DNA of 19,802 nt from Candidatus Avimonoglobus intestinipullorum (GCA_018714645.1 DVND01000191.1:1-19802), one strand, 5' to 3'. Counted from the stretch's first letter, positions 1 through 6,912 are shown. Notes: generated by a model not told the origin, from the letters alone. A program made the numbers and translations.

Positions 1-23
1 TATAGCATCTCGCGTTTTTCCAT
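1..23 (-). CDS. 5' end of an unidentified gene running off the left edge
   Basis: On the minus strand an ATG at 23-21 is preceded by the ribosome binding site AGGAGGGG (complement of 31-38) with six bases between. The visible codons read MEKREML. Only seven full codons are inside the window, so no family can be named. The strong Shine-Dalgarno sequence at ideal spacing, and the divergent layout against the gene at 190, make this a real start rather than chance. Confidence 0.6.
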
Positions 24-125
24 TGTATGTCCCCTCCTGCAATTCTTGCATAAAAATACAAACTATATTATATTACACAAAGGATTTAAAATCAATATGT
101 ATTTATGCCATATTTTTTGCACTGC

Positions 126-154
126 GTATAAAAAAAACCCATCTGTTTATACTA
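126..154 (+). promoter_or_regulatory. Possible sporulation (sigma-G-like) promoter of the gene at 190
   Basis: GTATA at 126-130 and TATACTA at 148-154 are separated by 17 bases. This resembles the forespore sigma-G pattern (GHATR, about 18 bases, CATNHTA) with one mismatch in the -10 element. As a sigma-A site the -35 (CGTATA) would be poor. A second, more distal sigma-A-like pair, TTGCAT (46-51) and TATATT (69-74), also has a 17-base spacer. Which one is used cannot be told from the sequence. Confidence 0.25.
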
Positions 155-189
155 AAACCGTGAAAATAAATAATACGGAGGGGATATGG

Positions 190-624
190 ATGGACCAGGC
201 GGAAACGGTGCGCCTGTTAAAAGAGGTGTATCAGAATTCCAGGACGGCGGTGGACGCCATCGGGACGCTGCTGCCAAAAACCAGCTCTGAGGATTTTGCG
301 TCCTCCCTGCGGCGGCAAATGGAGGAATACCGCAAAATTGCGGATGATGCTGCAATGCAGCTGCGGGGGTTCCGGGAACTGCCGGAGGAGAGCGGCGTGT
401 TTTCCAAGCTGGGGATGTGGACGGGCGTGCAGATGAGCACGCTTGTCAATAAGAGCACGGACCATATGGCGGAAATCATGATTAACGGCAGTACCATGGG
501 CGTCATTGAAATGACAAAATATTTGAACGCCAATCCGGACGTGAGCAGCTTTGCGCTGGACCTGGCCCGGCGGCTGGTGGCGGCGGAGCAGGATAACATC
601 GACGTGATGCGGCGGTATTTGTGA
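190..624 (+). CDS. Hypothetical all-helical protein (ferritin-like / four-helix type), 144 aa
   Basis: I do not recognise a named family with certainty. The protein is 144 aa with no signal peptide and no membrane segment. It is built of long amphipathic helices rich in Met, Glu, Arg and Ala: MDQAETVRLLKEVYQNSRTA at the start, a central helix with SLRRQMEEYRKIADDAAMQL, and a C-terminal helix ending DNIDVMRRYL. Length and pattern suggest a ferritin-like four-helix bundle such as those in DUF2383 or spore-coat-type proteins, but no clear metal-binding ExxH set is seen. The ATG at 190 is chosen because the ribosome binding site GGAGGGG lies just upstream (178-184). The frame is open further upstream, but that part is A+T-rich non-coding leader. 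It is monocistronic, followed at once by a terminator. A sporulation-type promoter is possible. Confidence 0.75.
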   Translation: MDQAETVRLLKEVYQNSRTAVDAIGTLLPKTSSEDFASSLRRQMEEYRKIADDAAMQLRGFRELPEESGVFSKLGMWTGVQMSTLVNKSTDHMAEIMINGSTMGVIEMTKYLNANPDVSSFALDLARRLVAAEQDNIDVMRRYL

Positions 625-650
625 AAAAACGGGCGGAGGCCTGTTTTTTT
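625..650 (+). terminator. Rho-independent terminator after the 144-aa gene
   Basis: Directly after the TGA stop, AAAAACGGGC (625-634) pairs with GCCTGTTTTT (639-648) around the loop GGAG, with one G-T wobble, and a T run follows. Confidence 0.85.
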
Positions 651-666
651 ATGCTCAAAATAGATG

Positions 667-695
667 TTGAAAATACAGCCGGAACATGATATAAT
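667..695 (+). promoter_or_regulatory. Sigma-A promoter for the membrane protein at 725
   Basis: TTGAAA (667-672), a 17-base spacer and a perfect TATAAT (690-695) lie 30 bases before the start codon, just after the preceding terminator. Confidence 0.8.
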
Positions 696-724
696 AACGG
701 TATGAATAAAAAGGGGGCGGGAGC

Positions 725-1375
725 ATGACTTATACGGCGCGGGCGGCGCTTTCCAAAGCCGCCAGGACAAAAATCACCGCAGGCATCTGCATCGTGGGGA
801 CGATCTCCCTGGCGGGGCTGGTGCTGGGGATTATTAACATTTATCAGAAAAATGCGCTGTTCAGCGTGATTTATTTGCTGGCCTGCGTCATCGGGCTGGC
901 ATTTGTGGTAATCAAAATCAATACGGTGGTGCCGACGTTTGTGGCAACCAGCAAGCACACGCTCTGGATGCAGAACTGGAAAAACGGCGTGTTTTCGTTT
1001 AATGTCCGGTTTAAGCCCGCTTTCCTGTGCGATTTCATACCGGACAAGACCAAAGTGGACAAGGTGGATTTTTCAAAAATTACAAAGGTGATGCTGGGCA
1101 CGAAGAATTTCCTGACCCGCAATCTGCAGAATGAACGGTTCAGCCGGGAGATGCAGGCGCTGGCGGCGTGCAATCCGCGGTGCGGGCGGCTGTTGAAACG
1201 GCTGGACTTGCTGTACATAGAGACCATCGACGGCGCGTGCTATTACATGTCTGTGACAGATTTTGACCCGGCGGAGCTGGTGCAGGTGCTGGCGGCGATT
1301 GAGGCCGGATGCCCCAATGTGCAGATCAAGTGTAACAGCCGGGAAATCCGGAAACGGATGACGCAGTCCCAATAA
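725..1375 (+). CDS. Hypothetical two-TM membrane protein, 216 aa
   Basis: No family is recognised. The N-terminus is short and basic (MTYTARAALSKAARTK). Two hydrophobic segments follow at about residues 17-40 and 43-64, separated by a short IYQKNA turn, which suggests a helical hairpin with both ends in the cytoplasm. The remaining ~150 residues look soluble and mixed alpha/beta, with the blocks VTDFDPAELVQVLAAIEAGC and VQIKCNSREIRKRM near the end. The layout resembles small membrane proteins with a PH-like (bPH2/YdbT-type) cytoplasmic domain, where DFDP-type motifs precede the last helix. That is an inference from pattern only. ATG 725 follows an AGGGGGCGGGAG ribosome binding site. The gene has its own promoter and terminator, so it is transcribed alone. 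Confidence 0.8.
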   Translation: MTYTARAALSKAARTKITAGICIVGTISLAGLVLGIINIYQKNALFSVIYLLACVIGLAFVVIKINTVVPTFVATSKHTLWMQNWKNGVFSFNVRFKPAFLCDFIPDKTKVDKVDFSKITKVMLGTKNFLTRNLQNERFSREMQALAACNPRCGRLLKRLDLLYIETIDGACYYMSVTDFDPAELVQVLAAIEAGCPNVQIKCNSREIRKRMTQSQ

Positions 1376-1403
1376 AAAAACAGGAGCGCGCTCCTGTTTT
1401 TTT
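1374..1403. terminator. Strong bidirectional-type terminator hairpin
   Basis: CAGGAG (1381-1386) and CTCCTG (1391-1396) pair around CGCG, flanked by seven A upstream and seven T downstream. It closes the gene ending at 1375. Confidence 0.9.
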
Positions 1404-1446
1404 GTTGTATAAACAAACCGCCGCCTGCGTTTTAGAGTGCTCATGG

Positions 1447-1474
1447 CACAAAAGCCTTGACAGCACATATCCTA
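1447..1474 (+). promoter_or_regulatory. Possible sigma-K/E-like promoter of the 55-aa gene
   Basis: CACA (1447-1450), 15 bases, then CATATCCTA (1466-1474) matches the mother-cell sigma-K pattern mACm / CATAnnnTA. A TTGACA at 1457-1462 has no -10 at normal spacing. Short motifs like this arise often by chance, so this is only a suggestion. Confidence 0.25.
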
Positions 1475-1491
1475 TTATGAGGTGGTAAAAG

Positions 1492-1659
1492 ATGTCGGAG
1501 CTGGAGTATACAACGGTGCTCAACACGCTTGCCGTCGCGATCTCACAGGAGTTGCAGGAGGCGGAATTGGCGGTGCTTGCCACAGCGCTGACCCAACTGG
1601 CAGACACCTTGGAAACGGTTGCGGCGCTGCGGGCGGCCGCGGCGGAGCGGAAAGCGTAA
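1492..1659 (+). CDS. Small 55-aa protein, DUF6774-like
   Basis: The frame is ATG (1492) to TAA (1659), with a GAGGTGG ribosome binding site at 1479-1485. The product is acidic and Ala/Leu-rich: it starts MSELEYTTVLNTLAVAISQE and contains ELAVLATALTQLADTLETVAAL. The phrase 'D/E-ELA-LA-xx-TQL-DTL-T-AA-R' is what I remember of a short clostridial family annotated DUF6774. That assignment is from memory and not checked. It probably folds as two helices. There is no signal peptide and no cysteine. Its stop codon abuts the stop of the convergent DUF421 gene with no intervening base and no terminator between them, so the two transcripts probably overlap. Confidence 0.65.
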   Translation: MSELEYTTVLNTLAVAISQELQEAELAVLATALTQLADTLETVAALRAAAAERKA

Positions 1660-2367
1660 TCATTGGAACATATCGCCCTGGGGCTTGTCCGGCAGCTTTA
1701 AATAGATGTTGAGGGCGTTATTTTTGCCGCAGGTGGCGAGGAACACATCCCTGACATTGCCGACGCCGCCGGCGCGGAGCTGTTTTTCCAACCAGACGTG
1801 GTCGTTGCCCGTGTGCCTGAGATTCCGTTCCATGATGTTCCCGTCCAGGATCACACAGATGCCCGGTTTTTCTTCGGCTACCTCCAGATTGGCGTCCTGG
1901 GGCGTGACAGGGCGCGCGACGGCTTTGGGGAGGATGGAAAGCTTCCCGTTGGATTCCCATATGGCGGTTTGGATATCGCTGATGTCGAAATAGCCGTTGA
2001 CGCGGCACTGGGTCAGGAATTCGTTGACGTCAATGCGCGCCTGTTTTAAATTTTCCATATAAATTTTGTCGTTTTCCAATAAAACCAGCGCCTTTCCGCC
2101 TACCAGCCGCCGGAATTTGATGGAGTTCATGGAACAAATGGAAATCAGCAGGGCTGCGGCGCCGTATATGACCATGGCCAGCAGGGGCTTGAAAAAATCC
2201 CCTTCCAAAGAGGTCGCCATTTCCGCCGCTATGGAGCCGATGGTGATGCTGTTGACATAGTCAAACATGCTCAGTTGGGACATCTCCTTGTTCCCGATGA
2301 GTTTTGTCAGCAAAAACAGCACGATGATGGAGCCGACAGAAGATAAAAAGATATTTAAAAACTGCAT
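1660..2367 (-). CDS. DUF421 (YetF/YdfS-type) membrane protein, 235 aa
   Basis: A predicted inner-membrane protein of the DUF421 family. Members often occur in spore-forming Firmicutes, sometimes linked to spore-membrane function; their biochemical role is not known. Three hydrophobic segments lie near residues 5-24, 36-52 and 60-80. Family hallmarks are MSQLSMFDYVNSITIGSIAA after the first helix and, in the cytoplasmic domain, NGYFDISDIQTAIWESNGKLS, the typical 'Y-D-hydrophobic-x-AIWE-NGKLS' block around residue 125-150. The C-terminal half carries a second alpha/beta subdomain with the DGNI phrase usual in longer members. The start ATG at 2367 has ACAGGAGGAATGAT upstream. It is tail to tail with the 55-aa gene. 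No convincing promoter was found between it and the terminator of the upstream acyl-CoA synthetase, so it may depend on read-through. Confidence 0.9.
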   Translation of the reverse strand: MQFLNIFLSSVGSIIVLFLLTKLIGNKEMSQLSMFDYVNSITIGSIAAEMATSLEGDFFKPLLAMVIYGAAALLISICSMNSIKFRRLVGGKALVLLENDKIYMENLKQARIDVNEFLTQCRVNGYFDISDIQTAIWESNGKLSILPKAVARPVTPQDANLEVAEEKPGICVILDGNIMERNLRHTGNDHVWLEKQLRAGGVGNVRDVFLATCGKNNALNIYLKLPDKPQGDMFQ

Positions 2368-2412
2368 ATCATTCCTCCTGTTACAGGTTTTTGCTTATTA
2401 TGGGCAAGAATC

Positions 2413-2445
2413 AAAAAAACATACAGCCCAAAGGCTGTATGTTTT
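2413..2445. terminator. Rho-independent terminator after the acyl-CoA synthetase gene
   Basis: A perfect 10-bp stem, ACATACAGCC (2419-2428) with GGCTGTATGT (2433-2442), has a CAAA loop. On the minus strand it is followed by seven T (complement of 2413-2419). It sits directly after the minus-strand stop at 2445. Confidence 0.92.
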
Positions 2446-4064
2446 TAAAACCGCTTGATTTTTTTGGTTGTGGTCTTTTCAAATTCCACAGCGCGGAACT
2501 TGATTTTACGGATTTGCTTATATTGCGCCAGCGTCTTGTTCAGGTTCTGGACGTCCTTTTTAATTGCATCCTTGGCAGCGTCCTTGTTTTCCTGCTCTTC
2601 CGTGTAGATTTCCGCGGTGATCAGCCCGCCGTCCTCATAGACCAGCACTTCCGTGACGTATTCGATTTGCCCGATCAGCGCTTCCAGCTCTTCCGGATAG
2701 ACATTTTTCCCGTTTTCCAGAATGATGAGGTTCTTTTTGCGGCCGGTGATGTAGAGGAACCCGTCTGCATCAATGGTGCCGATGTCGCCGGTGTTGAACC
2801 AGCCGTCCGTCATGGCGGCGGCTGTGGCTTCCGGGTCATTGTAATAGCCCTGCATGACGATATCCCCCTTGACGAGGATTTCCCCCTCGCCGGCTTCATT
2901 CGGTTCGTGGATTTTCACGCTGACTGTGGGGATCGGCTGCCCGACGCTGCCGTATTTGATCCACTTGTTGCGGTTGATGGATACGATGGGCGAGCACTCC
3001 GTGATGCCATAACCGTTGATGACGGTAATCCCCAGGTCGTCAAAGCCCTTGATATACTTGTGGTCGATGGGCGCGCCGCCGGAGATGATTAGCTCCAGCC
3101 TGCCGCCCAAATTGTCCCAAACGGATTTGAACAGCTTCCGGCGCAGGTCAACGCCGGCTTTGCGCATGGTGTTGCTGACCTTGATGAGCTGTTCCAGCGC
3201 CTTTTTCTTACCCTGGCGCTCCGCCGCCTTCCAGATGTTTTTATAGAAATTTTCCACAAACAGCGGCACTACGGAAATATGCCCCGGTTTTGCGGTCTGA
3301 ATATCCTTTAAAACGGTTTTCAGGCTGCTGTTGATAAAGATGGAATATCCCACCCAGAGCTGGCAGACCACGCAGGCCAGGAACCCGAAGGTGTGGTTAA
3401 AGGGCAGCACCGCCACGGTGTCCCGGGCGATGGTCATGGCCTCCAGGCTGTGGTATGCGTCAGAGGCCAGGTTCTTGTGGCTCAGCATCACGCCCTTGGG
3501 CGCGCCGGTGGTGCCGGAGGTGTAGATGATGGCGCAGGGTTGTTCTTCGTCGACCACATGTTCCATAAAATCGGCGTCGCCGCTTTGGATCAGCTTCCTG
3601 CCTGCCCCGATCGCATCCTCCAAATTGTCTGTGCAGAGATAGTGGCTGATTGGCAGCCCCTGTTCGCGGCTCAGGCGGATGGCATTCTCCTTTGCGGGGC
3701 TGTAAACCGCCATGTCGCAGCCGCTGGCTTTTAAGAGGTTGCAGATCTCGCCGTCCGCCAGCTCCTTGTCGATGGGGACGATGATGTTGGAGCCATTGAC
3801 GGCGGCAAAGTACGTCAGCACCCATTCGTAGCTGTTTTCCCCCACCAGGGCGATTTTCGCATTCCGCAGGCCCAGGCTGTAAAAATAAGTGCCCAAAGCG
3901 TCCACGTCGGCCTTGAACCGTTTATAGGTGATTTCCACCTTGATCCCGCCGCGCTCAAATTTGAACGCGGTATCCTCCGCAAATTTTGCGCCGGAATAGG
4001 AGACCAGCTCCTTTAAATCCTTCAGGAAGGTTCTCTGGTGGTAGGGATACGCCTTATTCTTCAT
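2445..4064 (-). CDS. AMP-forming acyl-CoA synthetase (long-chain fatty acid-CoA ligase type), 539 aa
   Basis: A member of the ANL adenylating superfamily. It activates a carboxylic acid, probably a fatty acid, with ATP to an acyl-adenylate and passes it to CoA (or possibly an acyl carrier). Visible core motifs are the P-loop-like IIYTSGTTGAPKGVMLSH at about residues 179-196; ISGGAPID near 330; YGITECSP at about 352-359; and, in the mobile C-terminal domain, FNTGDIGTIDADGFLYITGR and KKNLIILENGKNVYPEELE. The C-terminal region (TLAQYKQIRKIKFRAVEFEKTTTKKIKRF) places the usual catalytic lysine in the TTTKKIKR segment. Length is normal for the family. ATG 4064 has an AAGAGG ribosome binding site and a good promoter, and a terminator follows, so it is monocistronic. 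Exact chain length and acceptor cannot be read from the sequence. Confidence 0.93.
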   Translation of the reverse strand: MKNKAYPYHQRTFLKDLKELVSYSGAKFAEDTAFKFERGGIKVEITYKRFKADVDALGTYFYSLGLRNAKIALVGENSYEWVLTYFAAVNGSNIIVPIDKELADGEICNLLKASGCDMAVYSPAKENAIRLSREQGLPISHYLCTDNLEDAIGAGRKLIQSGDADFMEHVVDEEQPCAIIYTSGTTGAPKGVMLSHKNLASDAYHSLEAMTIARDTVAVLPFNHTFGFLACVVCQLWVGYSIFINSSLKTVLKDIQTAKPGHISVVPLFVENFYKNIWKAAERQGKKKALEQLIKVSNTMRKAGVDLRRKLFKSVWDNLGGRLELIISGGAPIDHKYIKGFDDLGITVINGYGITECSPIVSINRNKWIKYGSVGQPIPTVSVKIHEPNEAGEGEILVKGDIVMQGYYNDPEATAAAMTDGWFNTGDIGTIDADGFLYITGRKKNLIILENGKNVYPEELEALIGQIEYVTEVLVYEDGGLITAEIYTEEQENKDAAKDAIKKDVQNLNKTLAQYKQIRKIKFRAVEFEKTTTKKIKRF

Positions 4065-4104
4065 AACACGACCTCTTTTCCCGATAATTTATTTTATATG
4101 TAGT

Positions 4105-4133
4105 ATTTTACCACATCGTGCGGCTTATCACAA
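4105..4133 (-). promoter_or_regulatory. Sigma-A promoter of the acyl-CoA synthetase gene
   Basis: Read on the minus strand: TTGTGA (complement of 4128-4133), a 17-base spacer and TAAAAT (complement of 4105-4110) with an extended TGG upstream. It lies back to back with the promoter at 4163. Confidence 0.7.
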
Positions 4134-4144
4134 GAATTATTTTC

Positions 4145-4175
4145 CAAACGGCGCAAATTATATTGACAAACGGCG
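4145..4175 (+). repeat. Two direct copies of CAAACGGCG, 22 bp apart, at the -35 box
   Basis: CAAACGGCG occurs at 4145-4153 and 4167-4175. The start-to-start distance of 22 bp is about two helical turns. The second copy overlaps the -35 hexamer TTGACA (4163-4168). The arrangement is what a tandem operator would look like; no regulator is identified. Confidence 0.5.
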
Positions 4176-4192
4176 TTTTGCTATATTAATAT
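4163..4192 (+). promoter_or_regulatory. Sigma-A promoter of the membrane protein gene at 4226
   Basis: A perfect TTGACA (4163-4168) is followed after 18 bases by TAATAT (4187-4192), or after 17 bases by TTAATA. It may drive the run through azlC and azlD, which have no obvious promoter of their own. Confidence 0.65.
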
Positions 4193-4225
4193 ATAACTGC
4201 AAATGAAGGACGGGAGGAAGAGCAG

Positions 4226-5431
4226 TTGGGACTGTCGAAAGCGAAGGGCTGCAGCGATGCGGTGCTGTTGATTTTATGTATTATTCCGATCTATTTTCTG
4301 GTTTGGGGGTTTACGGGGATGATGCCCTGGACGGACAACCCCTATAATTCCTACACCTTGCAGGCGCTGGCGTGGCTCAACGGGCGGCTGGATCTGGGGC
4401 GCGATTATTCCCATCTGGAAATCGCGTATTACGGGGGCAAATATTTTGTCAGCTTCCCGCCGTTCCCGTCCTACGTGATGCTGCCGTTTGCCATCTTCTG
4501 CGGGGCGGACACGCCGGACCACTTTATCGCGCTGGCGGTGAGCCTGCTGGGGGCGGTTTATGCGCTGCGGCTGCTCCATGAATTTGACATCAAGGGCATG
4601 CCGGCGGTGTTCTGGGCGCTGTTTTTGACGGTGGGGACAAACCTGCTGTTCATCAGCGTCAACGGCTGGGTGTGGTTTATCGCCCAGAACATGAGCTATA
4701 CGCTGTGTATGATGTGCCTGTTTTATGCCAAGCGCGGCAGCGGCGGGATTGCGCTGGCGCTGTGGGCGGCGGCGGTGGGGTGCCGGCCGTTCCAGGCGCT
4801 GTATCTGCCGGTTGTCCTCTACCTGCTGTATGAAAACAGCCGCGGGACGAATTTTTTTGCATTTTTAAAAGGGCATTGGACGTGGTGCGTCGCGCCGGCA
4901 GCGCTGGCGGCCAGCTATATGTGGCTCAATTATATGCGGTTTGGGTCGGTGCTGGAATTCGGGCACAATTACCTGCCGGAATTTTTAGAGGCGGAAAAAG
5001 GGCAGTTCGATTGGAGTTATGTCCGGGAAAATATGCAGGCCCTCTTTAAAATCCCGCCGATTTCCGGTGGAAAATGGATGGTGCCGAAATTCAACGGCAT
5101 GGCGTTCTGGCTTGTCAGCCCGATTTTTGTGTCTTACATCTTGTATGTGGCGTTGTCCATGTTCAAAAAGGAGAAAGTGAATTTCGCGCTGGCGGTGGGG
5201 ATCCCCGTGCTTATCGGCGTGCACTTCCTGCTGCTGACGGCGCATAAGACCATGGGCGGCTGGCATTTCGGCAACCGTTATACCAATGACGCCCTGCCGT
5301 TTTTGTTCTACGGGCTGCTGATGCTCCTCCCGCGGGAGGATAAATTCCGGTCCCTCAACTATCCGCTGTTCCTGTTTGGCGTGGCGTTTAACCTGATTGG
5401 GACGGTTGCGGTGTACAATAACTGGATTTAA
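4226..5431 (+). CDS. Polytopic membrane protein, possible GT-C-type glycosyltransferase, 401 aa
   Basis: An integral membrane protein with roughly ten hydrophobic segments spread over its whole length. The first transmembrane helix (LILCIIPIYFLVWGFTG) is followed by an extracellular-type loop with PWTDNPYNSYTLQALAWLNGR and an acidic-aromatic stretch (DLGRDYSHLEIAYYGGKYFVSFPPFPS). Later segments contain AAVGCRPFQALYLPVVLYLL, and near the end GGWHFGNRYTNDALPFLFYG. This layout, with polar and aromatic residues after TM1 and an R/Y/N-rich loop before the last helices, resembles dolichol/undecaprenyl-phosphate sugar GT-C transferases (PMT/ArnT-like). I see no definitive catalytic DD/DE pair, so function is inferred. 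Translation must start at TTG 4226 or later: GGGAGGAAG (4211-4219) is placed for it, and no ATG is in frame nearby. azlC begins 11 bases after the stop, suggesting co-transcription. Confidence 0.8.
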   Translation: MGLSKAKGCSDAVLLILCIIPIYFLVWGFTGMMPWTDNPYNSYTLQALAWLNGRLDLGRDYSHLEIAYYGGKYFVSFPPFPSYVMLPFAIFCGADTPDHFIALAVSLLGAVYALRLLHEFDIKGMPAVFWALFLTVGTNLLFISVNGWVWFIAQNMSYTLCMMCLFYAKRGSGGIALALWAAAVGCRPFQALYLPVVLYLLYENSRGTNFFAFLKGHWTWCVAPAALAASYMWLNYMRFGSVLEFGHNYLPEFLEAEKGQFDWSYVRENMQALFKIPPISGGKWMVPKFNGMAFWLVSPIFVSYILYVALSMFKKEKVNFALAVGIPVLIGVHFLLLTAHKTMGGWHFGNRYTNDALPFLFYGLLMLLPREDKFRSLNYPLFLFGVAFNLIGTVAVYNNWI

Positions 5432-5442
5432 AGGTGGAAGAA

Positions 5443-6141
5443 ATGAAATACATGGAACTGAAAAATGGGTTGAAGGACGGCCTGCCCATCTGCCTGGGGT
5501 ATTTGGCGGTGTCCTTTTCCTTTGGGATGCTTGCCGTGGGCGGCGGTTTGCCGCTGTGGAGCGCGGCGGGGCTGTCCATGACGAATTTGACCTCCGCGGG
5601 GCAGTTTGCAGCGCTGAACCTGATGCTGGCAAACGCGCCCCTGGTGGAAATCGGCATGGCGACGCTGATCATCAATATCCGGTATCTGCTGATGTCGCTG
5701 GTGCTGTCTCAGAAAATTGAAAAAATGCCGCTGGTGCAGCGGCTGATTATTGCGTTCGGCGTTACGGACGAGATTTTCACAGTGGCGTCCACGAGGTATG
5801 GGAAGGTGGGGTTCTGGTACATGCTGGGGCTGATCCTGGCGCCTTACGCCGGTTGGAGCGCCGGGACGGTGCTGGGCGCGTGCATCAACGGCCTGCTCCC
5901 GGAGGCGGTTTCCAACGCGCTGGGGATTTCCCTGTATGCCATGTTTATCGCCATTGTCGTGCCGGCGGCGAAACAAGACCGGGCGGTGCTGTTTACATTG
6001 CTGGCCGCTGTGGCGATAAGCTGTGTGTTTTACTATATCCCCGGGCTGTCGTCCGTTTCCTCCGGCTGGGTGGTGATCATCGCGGCGGTGGCGGCGTCCG
6101 CCCTGGCGGCCACGGTGCTGCCGCGGAAGGAGGGTATATGA
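5443..6141 (+). CDS. azlC: AzlC family branched-chain amino acid exporter, large subunit
   Basis: The large subunit of the AzlCD export pair (LIV-E family), which exports branched-chain amino acids and analogues such as 4-azaleucine through the cytoplasmic membrane. The 232-aa product has the family's opening GLKDGLPICLGYLAVSFSFGMLA, followed by LTSAGQFAALNLMLANAPLVEIGMATLIINIRYLLMS, the most conserved AzlC region, then VTDEIFTVAST and WSAGTVLGA. About six or seven membrane segments are present. I chose ATG 5443 because AAGGTGGA (5431-5438) is spaced correctly for it. A GTG at 5434 in the same frame lies inside that ribosome binding site. It overlaps azlD by the ATGA at 6138-6141, so the two are translationally coupled. 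No AzlB-type regulator is adjacent. Confidence 0.95.
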   Translation: MKYMELKNGLKDGLPICLGYLAVSFSFGMLAVGGGLPLWSAAGLSMTNLTSAGQFAALNLMLANAPLVEIGMATLIINIRYLLMSLVLSQKIEKMPLVQRLIIAFGVTDEIFTVASTRYGKVGFWYMLGLILAPYAGWSAGTVLGACINGLLPEAVSNALGISLYAMFIAIVVPAAKQDRAVLFTLLAAVAISCVFYYIPGLSSVSSGWVVIIAAVAASALAATVLPRKEGI

Positions 6142-6440
6142 GTTACTATATGAAGGTGATCCTGCTCACCGCCGCTGTCACTTATGCGGTGCGGATGCTG
6201 CCGCTGGCGGTATTTCAAAAACAGATCACGTCCCGCTGGGTAAGGTCGTTTATGTTTTATATCCCCTATGCGGTGCTGGGGGCGATGACCTTTCCCGCCA
6301 TCTTCTACGCCACGGGTGATATCAAAACAGCCGCAGCCGGATTGGCTGTGGCCGTTATACTGGCGTATTTCAATAAGGGCCTGTTGCTGACCGCTCTCGG
6401 CGCGTCGGCGGCGGTGTTCCTCTGCGGGCTTATTTTATAG
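6138..6440 (+). CDS. azlD: AzlD family branched-chain amino acid exporter, small subunit
   Basis: The small membrane partner of AzlC, 100 aa, with three or four hydrophobic segments. Typical AzlD features are TYAVRMLPLAVF in the first helix and FMFYIPYAVLGAMTFPAIFY in the middle, with a hydrophobic C-terminal helix. The start ATG 6138 lies in the ATGA overlap with the azlC stop and has GGAGGGT (6130-6136) inside the end of azlC. The last 11 bases overlap the end of the convergent ogt gene, so there is no room for a private terminator. A longer open frame runs back through azlC in this frame, but it is a shadow. Confidence 0.93.
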   Translation: MSYYMKVILLTAAVTYAVRMLPLAVFQKQITSRWVRSFMFYIPYAVLGAMTFPAIFYATGDIKTAAAGLAVAVILAYFNKGLLLTALGASAAVFLCGLIL

Positions 6441-6894
6441 CGGCGCCCTCCAATTCCAGCAGGAACCGCTTGATTTCCAGGCCGCCGCCGTAGCCCGTCA
6501 GGCTGCCGTCCGCGCCGATGACGCGGTGGCAGGGGATGAAGATGGAGATGGGGTTGCGGTTGTTCGCCATCCCCACGGCCCGGCAAGCTTTTGGATTGCC
6601 CGCCATCCGGGCGATTTCGCCATAGGAGGCGGTTTCCCCATAGGGGATTTTCAAAAGCTGCGCCCAGACGGTTTTTTGGAACGGCGTCCCCTGGGGCGAA
6701 AGCGGCAGGTCGAAGACCCTGCGGCTTCCCGCCAGATATTCGGCCAATTGCCTGTGCGCCGTTTTGATCAGGGGCGTTTCCGTTTTGGCTGCCGCTGTGG
6801 GCTGCGTGCCGAACAGCAGCTTTGTAATGGCGGCGTCTGTGGCCTCCAGCTGGATGGTTCCGATGGCGGTTTCGTATGTATATGTATAGTTCAT
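6430..6894 (-). CDS. ogt: Methylated-DNA-[protein]-cysteine S-methyltransferase
   Basis: A suicide DNA-repair enzyme. It flips out O6-alkylguanine (or O4-alkylthymine) and transfers the alkyl group to its own cysteine. The 154-aa product is the usual Ogt length. The active site IPCHRV is present with the acceptor Cys at residue 122. Upstream are the DNA-binding region (GTPFQKTVWAQLLKIPYGETASYGEIARMAG), the arginine-finger context KACRAVGMANNRNP just before the active site, and GADGSLTGYGGGLEIKRFLLELE after it. The start ATG 6894 is chosen because GGAGG lies immediately upstream. An in-frame ATG at 6930 would cross the secG terminator stem. No separate promoter is evident, so it may depend on read-through from secG. 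Confidence 0.95.
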   Translation of the reverse strand: MNYTYTYETAIGTIQLEATDAAITKLLFGTQPTAAAKTETPLIKTAHRQLAEYLAGSRRVFDLPLSPQGTPFQKTVWAQLLKIPYGETASYGEIARMAGNPKACRAVGMANNRNPISIFIPCHRVIGADGSLTGYGGGLEIKRFLLELEGAAIK

Positions 6895-6912
6895 ATAAAT
6901 CCTCCAAAATGC

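Noticed and set aside
1457..1478. TTGACA and TATTAT as a sigma-A promoter for the 55-aa gene
   Set aside because: The spacer is only ten bases, far below the 16-18 required.
1482..1712. Plus-strand frame overlapping the 55-aa gene in another phase
   Set aside because: Gly/Ala-rich translation without a ribosome binding site. The 55-aa frame has a well-placed site and helix-like sequence.
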